Origin: Protula sp. h YS-2021
Lineage: Eukaryota; Annelida; Polychaeta; Sabellida; Serpulidae
Direction of reading: 5' to 3'
NCBI GenBank assembly: GCA_949752745.1
Contig: OX457024.1
Coordinates: forward strand, 53,012,510 to 53,076,509
DNA length: 64,000 bases
This document shows positions 1 through 11,440 of the stretch, in pieces. The stretch's first letter is position 1, and every line of letters begins with the position of its first letter. The notes beneath the pieces are model-generated. The model worked only from the letters and a program-made list of their open reading frames with translations, ran no database searches and had not been told where the DNA came from. The position numbers and the translations under genes are program-made.

Positions 1-1
1 A

Positions 2-300
2 CAGCTCGAAAGACTTTTCTATGAAGGCTACCTGAAACAAAAGTAATTGGCAAATGGTACTGTGTCGTTCGATTGCGAGAAGCGAAAGAGGAATACAAAT
101 TACAATGTCGAATGTAAAGCCAAGCTTCATGTCCGTGATGGTGAGGTTACAAAACTAACGAACATACGCACGCACCGGAGCTTGGTCTGGCAGAGGCCCT
201 AAAAGCGCGCCAGGGCATGAGACGCCACGCACTTGATGCTGAGGCGACTGTCCAGCGGATCATTGCTCAAAATGTGGAAGATATTACCGAAGGTAAATAA
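2..300 (+). pseudogene. FLYWCH zinc-finger / MULE transposase N-terminal fragment
   Basis: Read across at least two frameshifts, this stretch gives an LFYEGYL start, a CEKRK segment, a CKAKLHVRDGEV segment, then THAPELGLAEALKARQ and a tail ending in a stop at 298-300. That order (aromatic-Tyr-Gly, Cys, CKA-x-LH, T-H-x-P, then an ALKARQ-x-MRR helix) is the FLYWCH zinc finger and linker at the N terminus of animal MULE transposases and their domesticated relatives. The domain binds DNA. The window starts inside or just before it, so anything upstream is unseen, and no catalytic domain follows. A GGTAAAT at the end could be a splice donor, but with the frameshifts a dead transposon fragment is more likely. 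A degraded host FLYWCH exon is the alternative. Confidence 0.6.
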
Positions 301-1660
301 TCATCAATAATAGGGGGATTGAGGATTTTTCAGGGAGAGGGGGGGGGGGGCAAAGTGCGCCCAAATCCTGGAAAAGGATCAATAATTGTTTATATGTAAT
401 AATAAAAGATATTATTAGTATTAGTAACACAAAAGAAAAATCTGACCAATTAGAACAGTAAGAATAATATAATATAAAAATTTTCATTTGATGAGGGCCA
501 AAAAGCCCGGGACCAGATAGCCTAGGGGGCCAAATTGCCAGGGGCCAAATAACCTGATCCCCTTTTAATTACACATTTTTAAAGTGGCAAGCTTTGAAAT
601 TAATTATAAATTTGTCACAACTATTTAAATTACAAATTTTCTTCATAATCAAAATTTCCGTTCAAATAAGAACATTTACTAGCTATTTAAGTACTGAAGA
701 TGCACTTTTGATTATTCGCACATCAATGGTGTTAATCTTTAGATCTTTATAAAAAGGTAAATCTTTCTGGTGTTCAGATGTCATCCATTTACCAGCTAAA
801 CACGGCTCCACTGTAGTGTTGGCAATGTCCCTCAAAGAGCCGATAAGCATTTTTTTCTGTAAATAATGATGAAAAGTCCTAAGAATTATATAATTGTTGT
901 CGCAGTCCAGATAGGTTCGGATATTGCACCACATCTGATTTTTTAAGGGCTTAGAGAAAAAATGGTATTGGGGGGAGGCTTCCAGATTTTGCATTGCTCT
1001 GACAGGCATTGCTCGCCCAATTTTATAATAAAATTTTAATCATTGAAATGTGCATTTCAGGAACTACATATCACGTCAGTCGGGTTGTTTCTGACGACTT
1101 GGGCAACTTGATTTTTGACGTGGCATTGTCTGTGACAATATGGGATTTCTCAAGAATTTTGACTAGTATGCGGCTTTAAAGTCTTATGCCTCTGGAAAAT
1201 TTTTGTATTTTATAGAACACAAAGGTACAAGTAATTGTGCTACTAGCGTTAGTTTTTGTTTTTTTTTTGCATTACATATCGCAAGAGTAAGTGAATCCGT
1301 AGTCTCGCCTGTCGAGACAGAGCTATTTATTAGCACTGCAGAAACTGTGGCCAAGGAAACTTCAAATGCGCTATCAACCAAAAGGAAAACCTACATTAGA
1401 TGAAGCGGTTCGAAGAAACGGCACTTTGAAATCCAATGCACAAACTGTAGTTCAAACAACCACCGCAAAGAAGAGTATCATCTTCCTGCCAAACGCAACC
1501 GAACAACACAACACAACACACAATTCAACAACCGCAAGTGCCGTATTCTAAATGTGAGTGATTGCTCACATATTAGTGAGTGATGGCTCACATATTAGCA
1601 TATTAGTGTGAGTGCAGCAAAGATGTTGAACTGCGTAAACTTTTAGAAAATCGTGCGAAT
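301..1660. other. non-coding stretch, mostly unrecognised
   Basis: AT-rich sequence with a poly-G run at 341-351. Near 1540-1610 a short direct repeat of TCACATATTAGTGAG type occurs. I recognise no conserved gene here apart from the anonymous minus-strand reading frame listed separately. Plus-strand open frames at 1203-1551 are Ser/Thr-rich and match nothing I know. They could be a worn 5' part of the gypsy remnant that follows. Confidence 0.4.
683..1009 (-). CDS. anonymous open reading frame, 108 codons
   Basis: This minus-strand frame stays open for 108 codons from an ATG and has a fairly protein-like composition (MWCNIRTYLDC, FHHYLQKKMLIGSL). I do not recognise the family. It lies between a MULE fragment and a gypsy remnant, so a piece of an unknown transposon protein is the most likely identity. 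There is no clear splice context, promoter or neighbour that would support a host gene, and chance openness in a 64-kb window is quite possible. Confidence 0.2.
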   Translation of the reverse strand: MPVRAMQNLEASPQYHFFSKPLKNQMWCNIRTYLDCDNNYIILRTFHHYLQKKMLIGSLRDIANTTVEPCLAGKWMTSEHQKDLPFYKDLKINTIDVRIIKSASSVLK

Positions 1661-1744
1661 TATAATTGTTGCGGGCATTCAGTCGCTTGAAGCGATGTCA
1701 TGAAACGGATACTGAATATTCACAGTTCCAGAGTTATCTAAGGT

Positions 1745-2035
1745 CTTTCGAACATTTCATTGTTTTTAAACTCCATTTTCATGTGAGAGTGTGTGTTGGT
1801 GAAGACATTGTCATTAACTTTATTTTGGGAAGAACATTTCATTTCAGAGCAAAGCGCTGTTGTTGACTTCTCTAAAAACAATATCAGACTCAATGACAAA
1901 TACAATTTAATCGTGTCCGGAGACTATGTGGCCGACCTGCAAACTCAGGAAATGTTTACTGTTGTCAGGGGTAAAATGTCAAATGCAATAGACGGTTTAT
2001 TCTTCGAAACAGCAAAATGCAGGCTCTTAGCCTGT
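1745..2035 (+). pseudogene. Ty3/gypsy aspartic-protease C-terminal fragment
   Basis: One frame gives HVRVCVGEDIVINFILGRTF and, after a one-base shift, the next frame continues with EQSAVVDFSKNNIRLN. The ILGRTF...AVVDF arrangement is the second half of retroviral-type (gypsy) proteases, where I-L-G-x-D/T-F is the conserved C-terminal motif. The catalytic D-T/S-G is not visible upstream. The frameshift in the middle of the motif shows a dead copy. An RT fragment of the same type follows 500 bp downstream on the same strand, supporting one ruined gypsy element rather than an isolated match. Confidence 0.55.
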
Positions 2036-2459
2036 TTATGACTCTTAATACTTAGGTCGCTTCTTAATACTTGTGTCGCGTCTTATGACGCTTAATACTT
2101 CTCAGGAATCACTTAAAGCTTAAAACCATAACGAAAGTGGGAACCTGCCAACTGACAGAAACTATCGGCTTCAGTCAATCAGAACTTTTGAATCACGGAT
2201 TCTTGAATCTCGATATTATGCTCAAGCTAGAAATAAGGGCTACTTATCATAGACTGCACCGCTATTGAATGCTCCGGAACGATGAAGCACGTATGCACGT
2301 ATATAGCTTAAAATACACTGCTAAAGATGTAATTGAATCGGCATATAAAGGTGGGATTGAATCGACATGCACCCTTAGTCTTCTCCAATTTGCATTGTCA
2401 CAATAACTCGTCTGATCTAAGTCTCCAGTTGAAACAAGGAATACAATCGACTACAAGAG

Positions 2460-2840
2460 CTTGAGTTATTAAACATTTCCCGTTTCCCATCCTTAGCTAC
2501 ATGGTACGGTTGATCGTATTGACTCTCAGAAAGCAATTTTCTTCAGTTCAAATGATAATTTGTTCGGGTACTTTCAAGTAGAGCTTGATAAGGAAATCAG
2601 ACACAGATAAGACGCAGTCTTTTTATTGAATTGCATTAACAGTTGACGAAACTGCCTCGGGGGTTGAAGAACTCAGCAACTTAACTTTCAAAATTAACTC
2701 AGCTCACACTTACACGGCTGCAGTACTTTATTTGCTTATTCCTCATTGATGGTACCATATTTGCCAGCACTTTCGACTCGCATTTGAAACATGTCAGTCT
2801 TGTTCTAGAACCTCTGAATAACATTAATCAGCGAATCTCT
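2460..2840 (+). pseudogene. Ty3/gypsy reverse-transcriptase fragment
   Basis: Pieces in different frames read GYFQVELDKEIRHR (2548-2610 region), KLPRGLKNSAT (about 2649-2682) and IDGTIFASTFDSHLKHVSLV (from about 2746). These correspond in order to the gypsy RT blocks D-L-x-S-G-Y-x-Q-I, the L-P-F-G-L-x-N-A/S-P-A block and the Y-x-D-D-I-I-I-F-S block. The catalytic Y-x-D-D reads as LIDG, so the active site is gone, and a stop follows RHR. Together with the protease piece at 1.75-2.03 kb this marks a plus-strand gypsy remnant distinct from the one at 18.9-22.9 kb. Confidence 0.6.
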
Positions 2841-2869
2841 CGGACAGTAGTGTTTCGAAGAATTGTTGC

Positions 2870-3480
2870 ATAAGTTTTCCCTGCGCGTAAAAACAGCCCG
2901 TTTTTACGTAGAAAAGGCCTTTTTTACGGCCAAACCCGTAAAATCTACCTGTCAACGCATTGTCTGTAATATTGTCCTGTGCATAGAAAAGGCCTTTTCT
3001 ACGGTGCTATAAAGGGAAAACTTACGCTTCAGGAGCGTAATTTTTCCCTGCATCAATAAAATTCAGCTTTAGACATTGTGTCTCCCTATGGAAACAGGAA
3101 CAAAGAAACAGTTTATGGAGAGGAAATCATTGAAATAATGCGCTCACAGGTGAAATATACAGTCTTGCCCGTAGAAAAGGCCTTTTCTACGTAAAAACAG
3201 CCTGTCATTTCAGTATTGAAACTAGACATGAATTTCTGACGCACAGGGTATTTTTACGCCATCAATCCGTAAAAAAAGTCCTTTTTTCTTTTAGCTATCA
3301 AGCCTTAAAGCAAGATATATTAAAATCTATCTGTAAGTAAAAAGGGCATTTTTTACGCCTTAAAGGGCGTAAAAAAGTCATTTCAACCACAAAACTAGAC
3401 ATGAATTTCTGACGCACAGGGTATTTTTACGCTACTTTCCGTAAAAAAATCTTTTTTTCTTTTAACTATCAACTTCAAAA
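2870..3480. repeat. cluster of AAAAGGCCTTTT palindromes and TTTCCCTGCGCGTA repeats
   Basis: The motif GTAGAAAAGGCCTTTTCTAC and variants recur near 2915, 2984 and 3170, together with GCGTAA/TTTTCCCTG blocks in both orientations. At 3170-3191 the motif is a perfect 22-bp palindrome. A unit of about 80 bp (ACTAGACATGAATTTCTGAC...) is duplicated at about 3218-3300 and 3398-3475. The same TTTTCCCTGCGCGTA module reappears at 4610-4725. This is a fold-back repeat family with no coding capacity that I can see. Confidence 0.7.
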
Positions 3481-3586
3481 CTAATGTAGACACGCATGGT
3501 AACCATTCGGTACGTGAGTGCCACCCCCCTCCCCCTGATAAAATCATTGCAGAATATATCTGAATTCTAGAACATTAATTCTAGAA

Positions 3587-3636
3587 CTTTGTGTGTGCGT
3601 GCGTGCGTGTGTCTGTGTGTGTTTGTGTGTGTGTGT
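3587..3636. repeat. GT-rich microsatellite
   Basis: Imperfect (GT)n with GTGC and GTCT interruptions. It creates an artificial Cys/Val-rich open frame that should not be called a gene. Confidence 0.85.
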
Positions 3637-3716
3637 TTTGGCTTTTTTCGGGGGGGGGGTAGAGTGCAAATAAATAAATGGGGAGGGTCTGTTACTCTGT
3701 TATCCCCTTCCCCAAG

Positions 3717-4200
3717 ACGTTTGAGGCCGGGTCACCGTCTGCTCGGGACCTCAGTACCACCAGTGGTAATGAGGTCCCGAAGTGTCACTGAGGACCCAAA
3801 CTATTTTTTACTTCAAATTGCTAGATTAGGTTGTTTTTAGCTGAAAGAAACGTTCAAAAACAAAAATCAATGCTTACTTTCCGAAAGAAGTGAAGTGATG
3901 GTACTGAAGACCTGGTGGTGGCACTGAGGCCCGGTGGTGGTACTGAGGACCCAAACTTTTTTTCGCTTCAAAATGCTATATTAGGGGGCTGAAGGAAACG
4001 TTCAACAGGGTGGCAGGGGGCGGTAGAAGCAGTGATTTTAAGACACAATTAAAGATGGGGGCGGGCAGGGACGAGGAGTTCTCATGAAAAATTTGTCGGG
4101 TCCTCAGTGCCACCGGGTCCTCAGTGCCACTTCGGGACCTCAGTACCACTAGTGGTACTGAGGTCCCGAGCAGACGACAACCCTTACTGAGACGTTTTGT
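3717..4200. repeat. fold-back element with a 38-bp perfect palindrome
   Basis: The block at about 3717-3800 (GACGTTTGAGGCC...GGGACCTCAGTACC...) is repeated in inverted orientation at about 4108-4197. Inside the right copy, 4132-4169 is a perfect 38-bp palindrome centred on CCACTAGTGG; the left copy has a slightly imperfect version at 3748-3781. A second direct repeat (GGACCCAAACTTTTTT...GCTGAAGGAAACGTTCAA) occurs at about 3792-3856 and 3948-4007. The structure looks like a fold-back or MITE-type element without coding capacity. Confidence 0.7.
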
Positions 4201-4429
4201 CAAAGCACGGATTACTCTTATGGTATGTTGAAAAGTAATTTGTGGGCAATCCGACCAGTCAATATTTATGACGAAAAACACTCTCACAGCGTTCGATATC
4301 TCGTCATAGAACATTGAAATAATTTTTTTCGGGAGAGGGGGGGGGGGGTTGGGTGGGGTGACGGTATGGATGTGATGCTTAGGCAATATGCACGATAAAC
4401 GAGTTTGCTAAAATAAAATTCATTTAACC

Positions 4430-4725
4430 AGTTTCTTCCTCAGTACCACAAAAGTGCACCAGGACCACCAAAGCGCATCCGTAATACACGGTGGTACTGA
4501 GTCTGGCCTGTGGAAAACTCAGTGGTACATGCTTTTGAAGAAGTGTATGCAGCTTCATGGGGAGAAACAACAAGCAAATTACAAAAAGCTGCCAGTCAAT
4601 ACACAGGGAAAATTTACGCACAGGGAAAACTTATGCAACTGTGAGCGTAAGTTTTCCCTGCGCGTAGAAAAGGCATTTTTTACGAAGTGCAAATCTTACG
4701 ACAGGGAAAACTTACGGAACAAAAA
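4430..4725. repeat. further copies of the GGTACTGAG and TTTTCCCTG repeats
   Basis: Near 4437-4530 the CCTCAGTACCAC / GGTGGTACTGAG motif of the preceding fold-back returns. From 4605 to 4725 alternating GGGAAAACTTACG and CGTAAGTTTTCCC motifs appear in both orientations, flanking GTAGAAAAGGCATTTTTTAC. This ties the two neighbouring repeat clusters together and makes the open frame here (4454-4765) an artefact. Confidence 0.6.
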
Positions 4726-4769
4726 TAACCGTAATCAAGAACATAACACCAACCAGAAATATTAAAGTG

Positions 4770-6100
4770 CTCAGAAGGATTCCAAGACTTCTGTGTTGTT
4801 ACAGGAGGTTTGTCCCTTACACACAGTCTGCCTGATTGCTGACACATTGTTGACAAAGTTAATCTCTTATTTCAGATGCACACCAAATACCCAAACACAA
4901 CACTTCTTCACTGGAGTGTTAGTATTCTAGAGGCACAGCTGTACTATCCCTGCACGAAACAATATGAATGGATCTTAGTCCTCACTGACTGAAAAGTAAT
5001 CAGTTAATGTGTCTGACAATTTAAATGAACGAAAAAACAGGCATTTACTTGTACATACAACACACTTGGGACCTGACACGCCTTGGGGATTCAATTTGCT
5101 TCAGTCGCAAACAGAAGCAATTGGTGTCCAGCCATTTGGGAAAGAGAAATTTGAGCCAGCCGCATTTGGGCCACAGACATTTCGGATGGAAAGCATGCCA
5201 TCTGGGCCACCTCAGTCTATTTTAAATTTGGGTAATTTATGTTATCATATTTATGGACGACGTAGTTGGTGTAACTGCCAATTGCAATTAGAACAATGAA
5301 CCGTTTTAGACGGAAATACGTCTTGTCTGACAACAGGGATTAAGGACAAAGGCTACTCTGTTACGTGTGACAGTTTTTGGCAAATAATAAAGTGATTTCT
5401 GTAAAAGTGAATTAAACCACATGTGACATAAAAATATAAAATTTCATAACCCATTGAGCCTGTTTATTTCATTAATTAGAGCAGTTGAAATATTTAAGAA
5501 AAACTTGCACATTTTTCACTTGTGGACGAAATGTCCGTGGCCCAAATGTCTCCGGCGTAGGTATCATGGTTTGAAGCAATCATGTTTGTTGCGTTCCGTT
5601 TTTCTTCACATCTGGGACACACAAACAACAATGTATATGTAGAAACCAAATGGAAAATTAGAAACAACTGAAAAACTGAACTACAAATTAGAGTTTTCCC
5701 TCCATTAAACAAGTTAATCTGAAAGCAGGTTTTACTGTAAATTTACTTATGATGTGCAAAAATGTTCACGGACAAATGGCAAAAGAAAAAAATGATGAAG
5801 TATTCAAAAAAAGAAGAAAATGGTAAAATAATTTAATTACAGTGGAAAATTCATCAACATTTTTCAGCTTTATTAGCCCAGCTTCGACTTTGTTTAAGAA
5901 GGGCTTTACCCATCACTTTTCGCTATCGGGGGTATGTGTGTATATATGTGTGTGTGTATGTGTGTGTGTTCGACATTGTTTTCTCGAAAACTACCAGGGG
6001 GAGTTTTTTTATATTACACACGATTGTTCCTTAGATAAGTCCCTCCCATAAACCAATTTTTGGCATTTGACCAAAATTGACCAAATTGGCCAAAAAATAA
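4770..6100. other. non-coding stretch with a CATTTGGGCC repeat copy
   Basis: No gene recognised. At 5120-5225 there is a tract with repeated CATTTGGG(CC)A-type motifs whose inverted relative lies at 61125-61260. At 5724-5740 the sequence GCAGGTTTTACTGTAA resembles one end of the pogo-like MITE at 58.86 kb, without a visible partner. A short GT microsatellite lies at 5933-5970. Confidence 0.4.
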
Positions 6101-6109
6101 ATTGTTGCT

Positions 6110-7400
6110 ATTTTGAAATTCAAAATGCTAAGGCTCGAAGGGTTTTCATTCAATCTTTTCAAAACTGCACAGGAATGTTCCCCTGACAACCGCCTTCAAA
6201 AAAATTTCTTTTTAGACCAGCCAACTCTGACGAGTGGTCTTGTGCAATCACTTTTGAAAAAGTGTGTGTGTATTAACCTTTTTTCAAAATGCATCTCTTC
6301 TTACAGTTTTGATTGGATCTTCTTTATATTACAATCTGTAGATGGTCCTCTACATTAACAGAGTTACTTTTGATCGGATTGAATCTGTAGAAAAAGCCGT
6401 GTTGCGTATGCGTGTCTTAATGCAGTGTCAACAGACGGCTGTGATTCCCTATGACCTAATCTTAGCATTGTAGTTCCCATGTATACTAAACCTTTGGACT
6501 CGATCAAAGGTGGCGTGTGTTGCAAAAAGGATCGATTACACAAGAGACGCTGCAAAGATTAAATCTTTCTCAGCGGCGGATCCAGGGGGAGGTTTAGGGG
6601 TCGCGACTCTCCCCCTAAATTCGAAAAAAATAACTGTTAGGCTTTCGCTTTTCTGAAATTTTTAAACTCAAGGTGTCAGAGGTTGAAACCTTCCCCCTCC
6701 CTTTCTCGTAAAGTTAGATCCGGCCTGATCCTTGAAGTTAGTTGCGTTTGAGTGACGGGTCACAATTAAAAGCCACAAGGAGAGAGAAAGTTGTGTCTGC
6801 CTTCATTGTTTAGTAAATTTGATCCATAAAAATATGACAGTTGCTTTGGTGGTGCGTAAGTCGTGGTGAAGTCCTGTCATTTTGTCTTTGCAATACAATA
6901 GAACAAGAAACCATTAACACATCTCTATTTCAAAAAAAATAAATAAATATATAAAATTCCAGCCTAGTGATTAAATTAACTAGTTTTTGACCGATTTTGT
7001 TGTTGGAGATGGGAGGGAGGGTAATATATTCCGACAGGGGTCCATCTTACCGAAAAATATCTTTGGTGCAGTCATATTTTATTTATACAACAAATGAATG
7101 TATGATTTTGTAAGCAACAATAAGATGGTAAAGTGGTTTACTCTCCTTGCGTTGGGCTCGGCTGGCTGTAATGTCCCTTGACATTCTTGTTTTGACGATT
7201 CGCAAAAAACGACAAAACTTTTTTGGTTTTCATTTAGGCACTTATTCTGCTACCCATATTTCAAAATGTTAATGCTCCAAGGGTTTTGCTTGAAACTTTT
7301 CAATACTACGCACGAATGTTCCCTAAGTAACCGTCTTTCAGAAAATTGCTTTTTATGGTGATTGGCCAAAAATTGGTAATCTTCTAAAAATTGTGGAATC
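6110..7400. repeat. dispersed repeat family (TTCAAAATGCTA...GAATGTTCCC), two copies
   Basis: About 6113-6235 and 7258-7380 share TTCAAAATG-TAA-GCTC-AAGGGTTTT...CTTTTCAA...GAATGTTCCC and then CTTTTTAG/TGG. Related tracts occur at 22960-23610 and 32818-32960. The copies are diverged and non-coding. Sequence between them holds no gene that I recognise. Confidence 0.5.
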
Positions 7401-7770
7401 TTCTTAAAACTTTAACTGTGAATTACTGAGTTTGCCAACAAATTGTTGGCCGTGGATTAAACTATGGCACAAGTTTGTATTTTTTGTAAAAGCAGGGATC
7501 CCTGGGTTTCGGCATTGAGCAGGATTTTTTGTGCTCTGCGTCCTGTGTCCTGGACATATCGATATTCCTAGGAACGCATTGCTTTTGCGCGACTGCGTCC
7601 GCCTGGACGGATCATTATATCGGGAGCTGCGTCTTAATGTTTGTTGTCGTGAGAAAACATGTTAAAATTATAGCGCTACTTTTCTAAAATATCGCAGTCG
7701 TTTTCATTTATAGAACGATCACTGTGCATTTTTTCTTTGTGTACCGTAAATTTGGAAAAATAATAAAATG

Positions 7771-7890
7771 GTGCATACAGATTAATGTGTCGGAAGCACT
7801 GATTTTACCACTGACGCATTTTTCAGCACTGCGTCCGCAGAGTGCATACAGATTAATGCGTCGGACGCACTGTTTGCGTTCGAGACGCAT
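7771..7890. repeat. short direct repeat
   Basis: GTGCATACAGATTAATG followed by GTCGGA-GCACTG occurs twice, near 7771 and 7842, about 71 bp apart, inside a CG-richer patch with several GACGCA motifs. No gene is visible around it. Confidence 0.55.
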
Positions 7891-8229
7891 GACTGTACCA
7901 GGGTCGCGATTTTTGTAACACTTCGTCGCGTAAGCGAGCGAAAATAAATCCCTGGTTAAGTGAACCCATCTTTATAGATAAACGTAACTAAGCTTGAGAT
8001 GGAATAAAAAACAAACAAAAGAAAAAACCAATGGGGGAGTTGGCAAGTTTATTTACAATACACATAAAAATATATTTTGTTTTATAACAATTAACATGGT
8101 GAATTATGACAAAATTAATGTGAGTTACGTTGAAAATTGCCCAGCCTGGATGCAATGTCTCTGGACATTCTTGTTTAACAAGTGGGAGGGGGCACTGAAC
8201 TGGTCACCATGCGTGCCCATTACGTTTTA

Positions 8230-9900
8230 AGACAACCCCTTAACGCGGATTGCTAATTGTGAAATACCCCCTTTTAAGCCAAACGCGAAGTGCAGTATGT
8301 AAGAAACGAGGAGTACTGATTGAAAATTACCCCTTGAAAATTACGAAATTAGCACTCCGTGCGCACCGCATCTGAACTCTAAATTACGACTCCCACCCCC
8401 TTCTATGCGTTTTGTTTTTACACAGTAACACCTGTGATATGTGATGTAATAAAAATAATAAAAATTAATTGTTATACATTTTTTGTATAGCGCTTTTTGA
8501 GTAGAGCGGTAAACGCACAAATAATAAATTGTAAAAATTGTAAGTTAACACACTAACAGATATTAACATGAAGGGAATAAAACTAACAATGAGTCTACCA
8601 AAGACTTTAGAACATTTAATACTACCCGGATTTCTTACACTAATTGGTAGTTTGTTCCATTCATATGTGCCAGCTACGGAAAACGCTCGATCGCCGCATT
8701 TCTAATTGATCTTAGGCACTAGTAATAAAGTAATAACCAGTGATATTTCTGGTCCACCCGTAACTTATTTGTTACAGATGTAACTGTGTAACTTATTAAC
8801 TTACTTATTACACATGTAACTGGGAGCTGTCGTATATGCGAAACACAAACTTTAAAACTATTCTAAACTCTACAGGCAGCAATGCAGTGATCTGCCAACT
8901 CCAGTACTACTGGAATCTCGTGAACATTTAGTCACTATTCCGGTTGCGCAGTTCATGATAGACCGCAATTGCTTGTTTGACTCAGACTTTAGTAGTCCAA
9001 TCCCAAAGAGCGTTACAGTAATGTACTCCACTAATAACCAAAGCATGCACTAAAACTTAAGTAACATTTTGTGTCAGACAACAGCAATATTTCTGATCCA
9101 GTTGAGATAATAAAACACTTTTGTCTGAGAAAGTTTGCTCTGAAAAGAAGGAATCCATGATTACGCTTAATTTTTTAGCAGATTGCACCATTTCTTCAAG
9201 AAAAACTGGAATCTACTTTAATAAATTTTTCGTAATGATTACTAAATAAAATTAAAAATTTCACCCAATATCTTTATCTCAATATTTTACCGATTTTTCC
9301 TATAAACATATATACAAATACATATGCCTTATCATAAAATTTTCAAAAAGCAAAACAAAAAACAAACAAGGGCGAAATTTCTCTTTTGGGCGTCGGAAGA
9401 GGTCGAGGGGCAAAAACGCAAGTTGTCTTTTTTTGGCGTAGGAGGGGGCTGTCGTATACATACATATATACGACAGCTCTTAGAGAGCAGCAATGTAAAC
9501 GGCGTTTTCATGAAAGTTTCAATTTTAGATTAAGTACTTTTTAGTGAAAATTAACCCTTCTAAGAATCAGAACGTGCATATTTGTAATGAAAAATATGAA
9601 TGGGGATGACATTTTTCGGTTCAAATGTTTTATAACAATTTGTATGAAAATAAACCATTATAAAATCGCAAAAAGCATACTTTTCGAAAAAAAAAGTATT
9701 GTTGGACCCATGCGGTGGGTTGAAGGGGTGGCACTCAAAACTCGATTACATCGTCTCACATGTTAGATTAAGTCATTGTCAGTGAAAATAAATCACTATA
9801 ACATTAACAAAATGCAAAACAAAAACAAAATGCATACTGTTTATTTAAAAAAATTCCAGATAAGGTTTTCGACGAACTTTTTGTTAAAATTGCCTTATAC
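8230..9900. other. non-coding stretch with an interspersed-repeat-like tract
   Basis: The tract TATAGCGCTTTTTGAGTAG (8487-8505), a GTTCCATTCATATGTGCCAGC block near 8650 and CTAAACTCTACAGGCAGC near 8863 resemble pieces of a widely dispersed animal repeat, but I cannot name it. A short hairpin GCTGTCGTATA...TATACGACAGC sits at 9448-9477, and part of it also occurs near 8825. No gene was recognised. Confidence 0.3.
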
Positions 9901-10138
9901 GAAACATGCGGATCGTAACGTTGTGCGTCGTTGACTCCCACTTTGGAGGCAAGATCCATTCAGCAAAACTACAGATTGCCGTTTTCTGTCTTTATTATCA
10001 CAACAATTTAACAAGTTCTACAATTATCCAAGATTTGTCACAGTTATACCCTTTTTCTTATTCAATACTGAACGAAATCGACAGAGTAGTTAACGCTTAT
10101 CTTCAACAAAGTCTATTCCAGGACTACTGTCTCGTGCG

Positions 10139-10345
10139 CCATCGAAACACCACAATGACGACATACTTTGCACCATTTGAACCCACACCTAACGTGTGGC
10201 CTCTACGCCTCCGAAAAATCGACTGCTCACGGTGCAGCAACCGTATTCCTTATAGGCAGGATGGCAGAACAGCAGCCGCTAATTAAAATGCGACCAAATC
10301 AAAATATTTCGCGCCTAAATCAAGAACCAATGGGAAAAAAACCTA
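10139..10345 (-). repeat. dispersed repeat, second copy at 19404-19620
   Basis: Read on the minus strand this matches the plus-strand block at about 19404-19620: shared landmarks are GATTTAGGCGCGAAA, AGCGGCTGCTGTTCTG, TATAAGGAA, GATTTTTCGGAGGC, AGAGGCCACACGT, CAAATGGTGCAAAG and TTGTGGTGTTTC. The copy at 19.4 kb lies just inside the left LTR of the gypsy element, so this one is probably a solo fragment of a related element's leader. The TATAAGGAA inside may be a promoter box, but that is a guess. Confidence 0.6.
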
Positions 10346-10879
10346 GCCGAAAACATATGTTTCAAATTACCTAGCAACGAAAAACTTATGTTTTTGAACG
10401 ATCACCTTTACAAAATGGCAATATCGATTACAATTTACGGTATTTCAAAATGCTTGAAAAACACATGAAAAGTTTGTGTTTTACCACAAAAATTTTAATC
10501 GTCTCAAAAACCACTAAAACCGACAGTTCCAAAACCGAAATTTCTACCATCCTCCCCATCTCAATGAGCTCTATCATATCCTATTTAAAACTTGTAAATC
10601 CAAAGTCTAGTTCCTGAAGTATCCCTTACACTTAACACAAAGGTAAATTTTTAAATGGCGTAAAATCCATCAAAAAGACTTTAAACGAATTCGAATCTTA
10701 TACCATCGTGTTCCTTACGACAAGATCCCACTAAATCCCAAACTGATCATATACTGCATCAAATAACGATCAAAACATTCGAAACACGATTCATACCACA
10801 TACGGCGCGATAATAACACAAGTATGCTCAGAAATTGTTTTGCATACCCTAACAATTCTCTCATATCATCCCAAGCGGC

Positions 10880-11440
10880 GACGGCCATTGCGGTGGCAGG
10901 AGAGCTCTTTGCAGTTTTAAATGAATTTCTGATTTTCAAAGCTTTATTTTGATATAAGATTCTTCCCAAGATTCTTCCCAAATGAAACATTTATAGACAC
11001 AAATGCAGGCAAAATTTGAGGGTGTTGGGCCGGAGAGACACAGGAGCATCAAGGTGGCATCAGAGCTCTGTGGGTGGCAGAAGAGCTTTTTTGCATTTTA
11101 ATACGCATTTCTGCATCCCAGACTTTTCGGACCTCAGATAGAAAGAAAATCACATTCTTCGTTAATTTAAACCTTTAAGGGAACTAAACCAGGCAAAATT
11201 GCAGAGTATTGAACTGGGGTAGCATCAGAGTCTCGGGGTGGCAGGAGAGGATTTAACAGTTTTGAACAGATCTGCATATTTTTATACACTCTTTGTTACT
11301 GAAATATATATACTATCCCATTTTACGTCGATTTTACGTCGATTATAAAATAAATCGCAATAAAACGGTACTGGGTCGGGTAGCACTAGAGCCTTGCGGG
11401 GTGGGCGGAGAGCTTTTGTATTTTAATGTGACCGGCCCAG
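10880..11440. repeat. degenerate tandem repeat, about 160-185 bp period
   Basis: The core GTGGCAGGAGAGCTCTTTGCA(G/T)TTTTAA and its variants start near 10890, 11074, 11240 and 11400, each preceded (in the middle copies) by CAGGCAAAATT and GGGTGTTG/GAGTATTG blocks and GCATCAGAG. Spacing falls from about 184 to about 160 bp. The units are diverged and contain no open frame of interest. Confidence 0.6.

Noticed and set aside
3589..3840. Cys/Val-rich small protein
   Set aside because: Generated by the GT microsatellite and the fold-back repeat.
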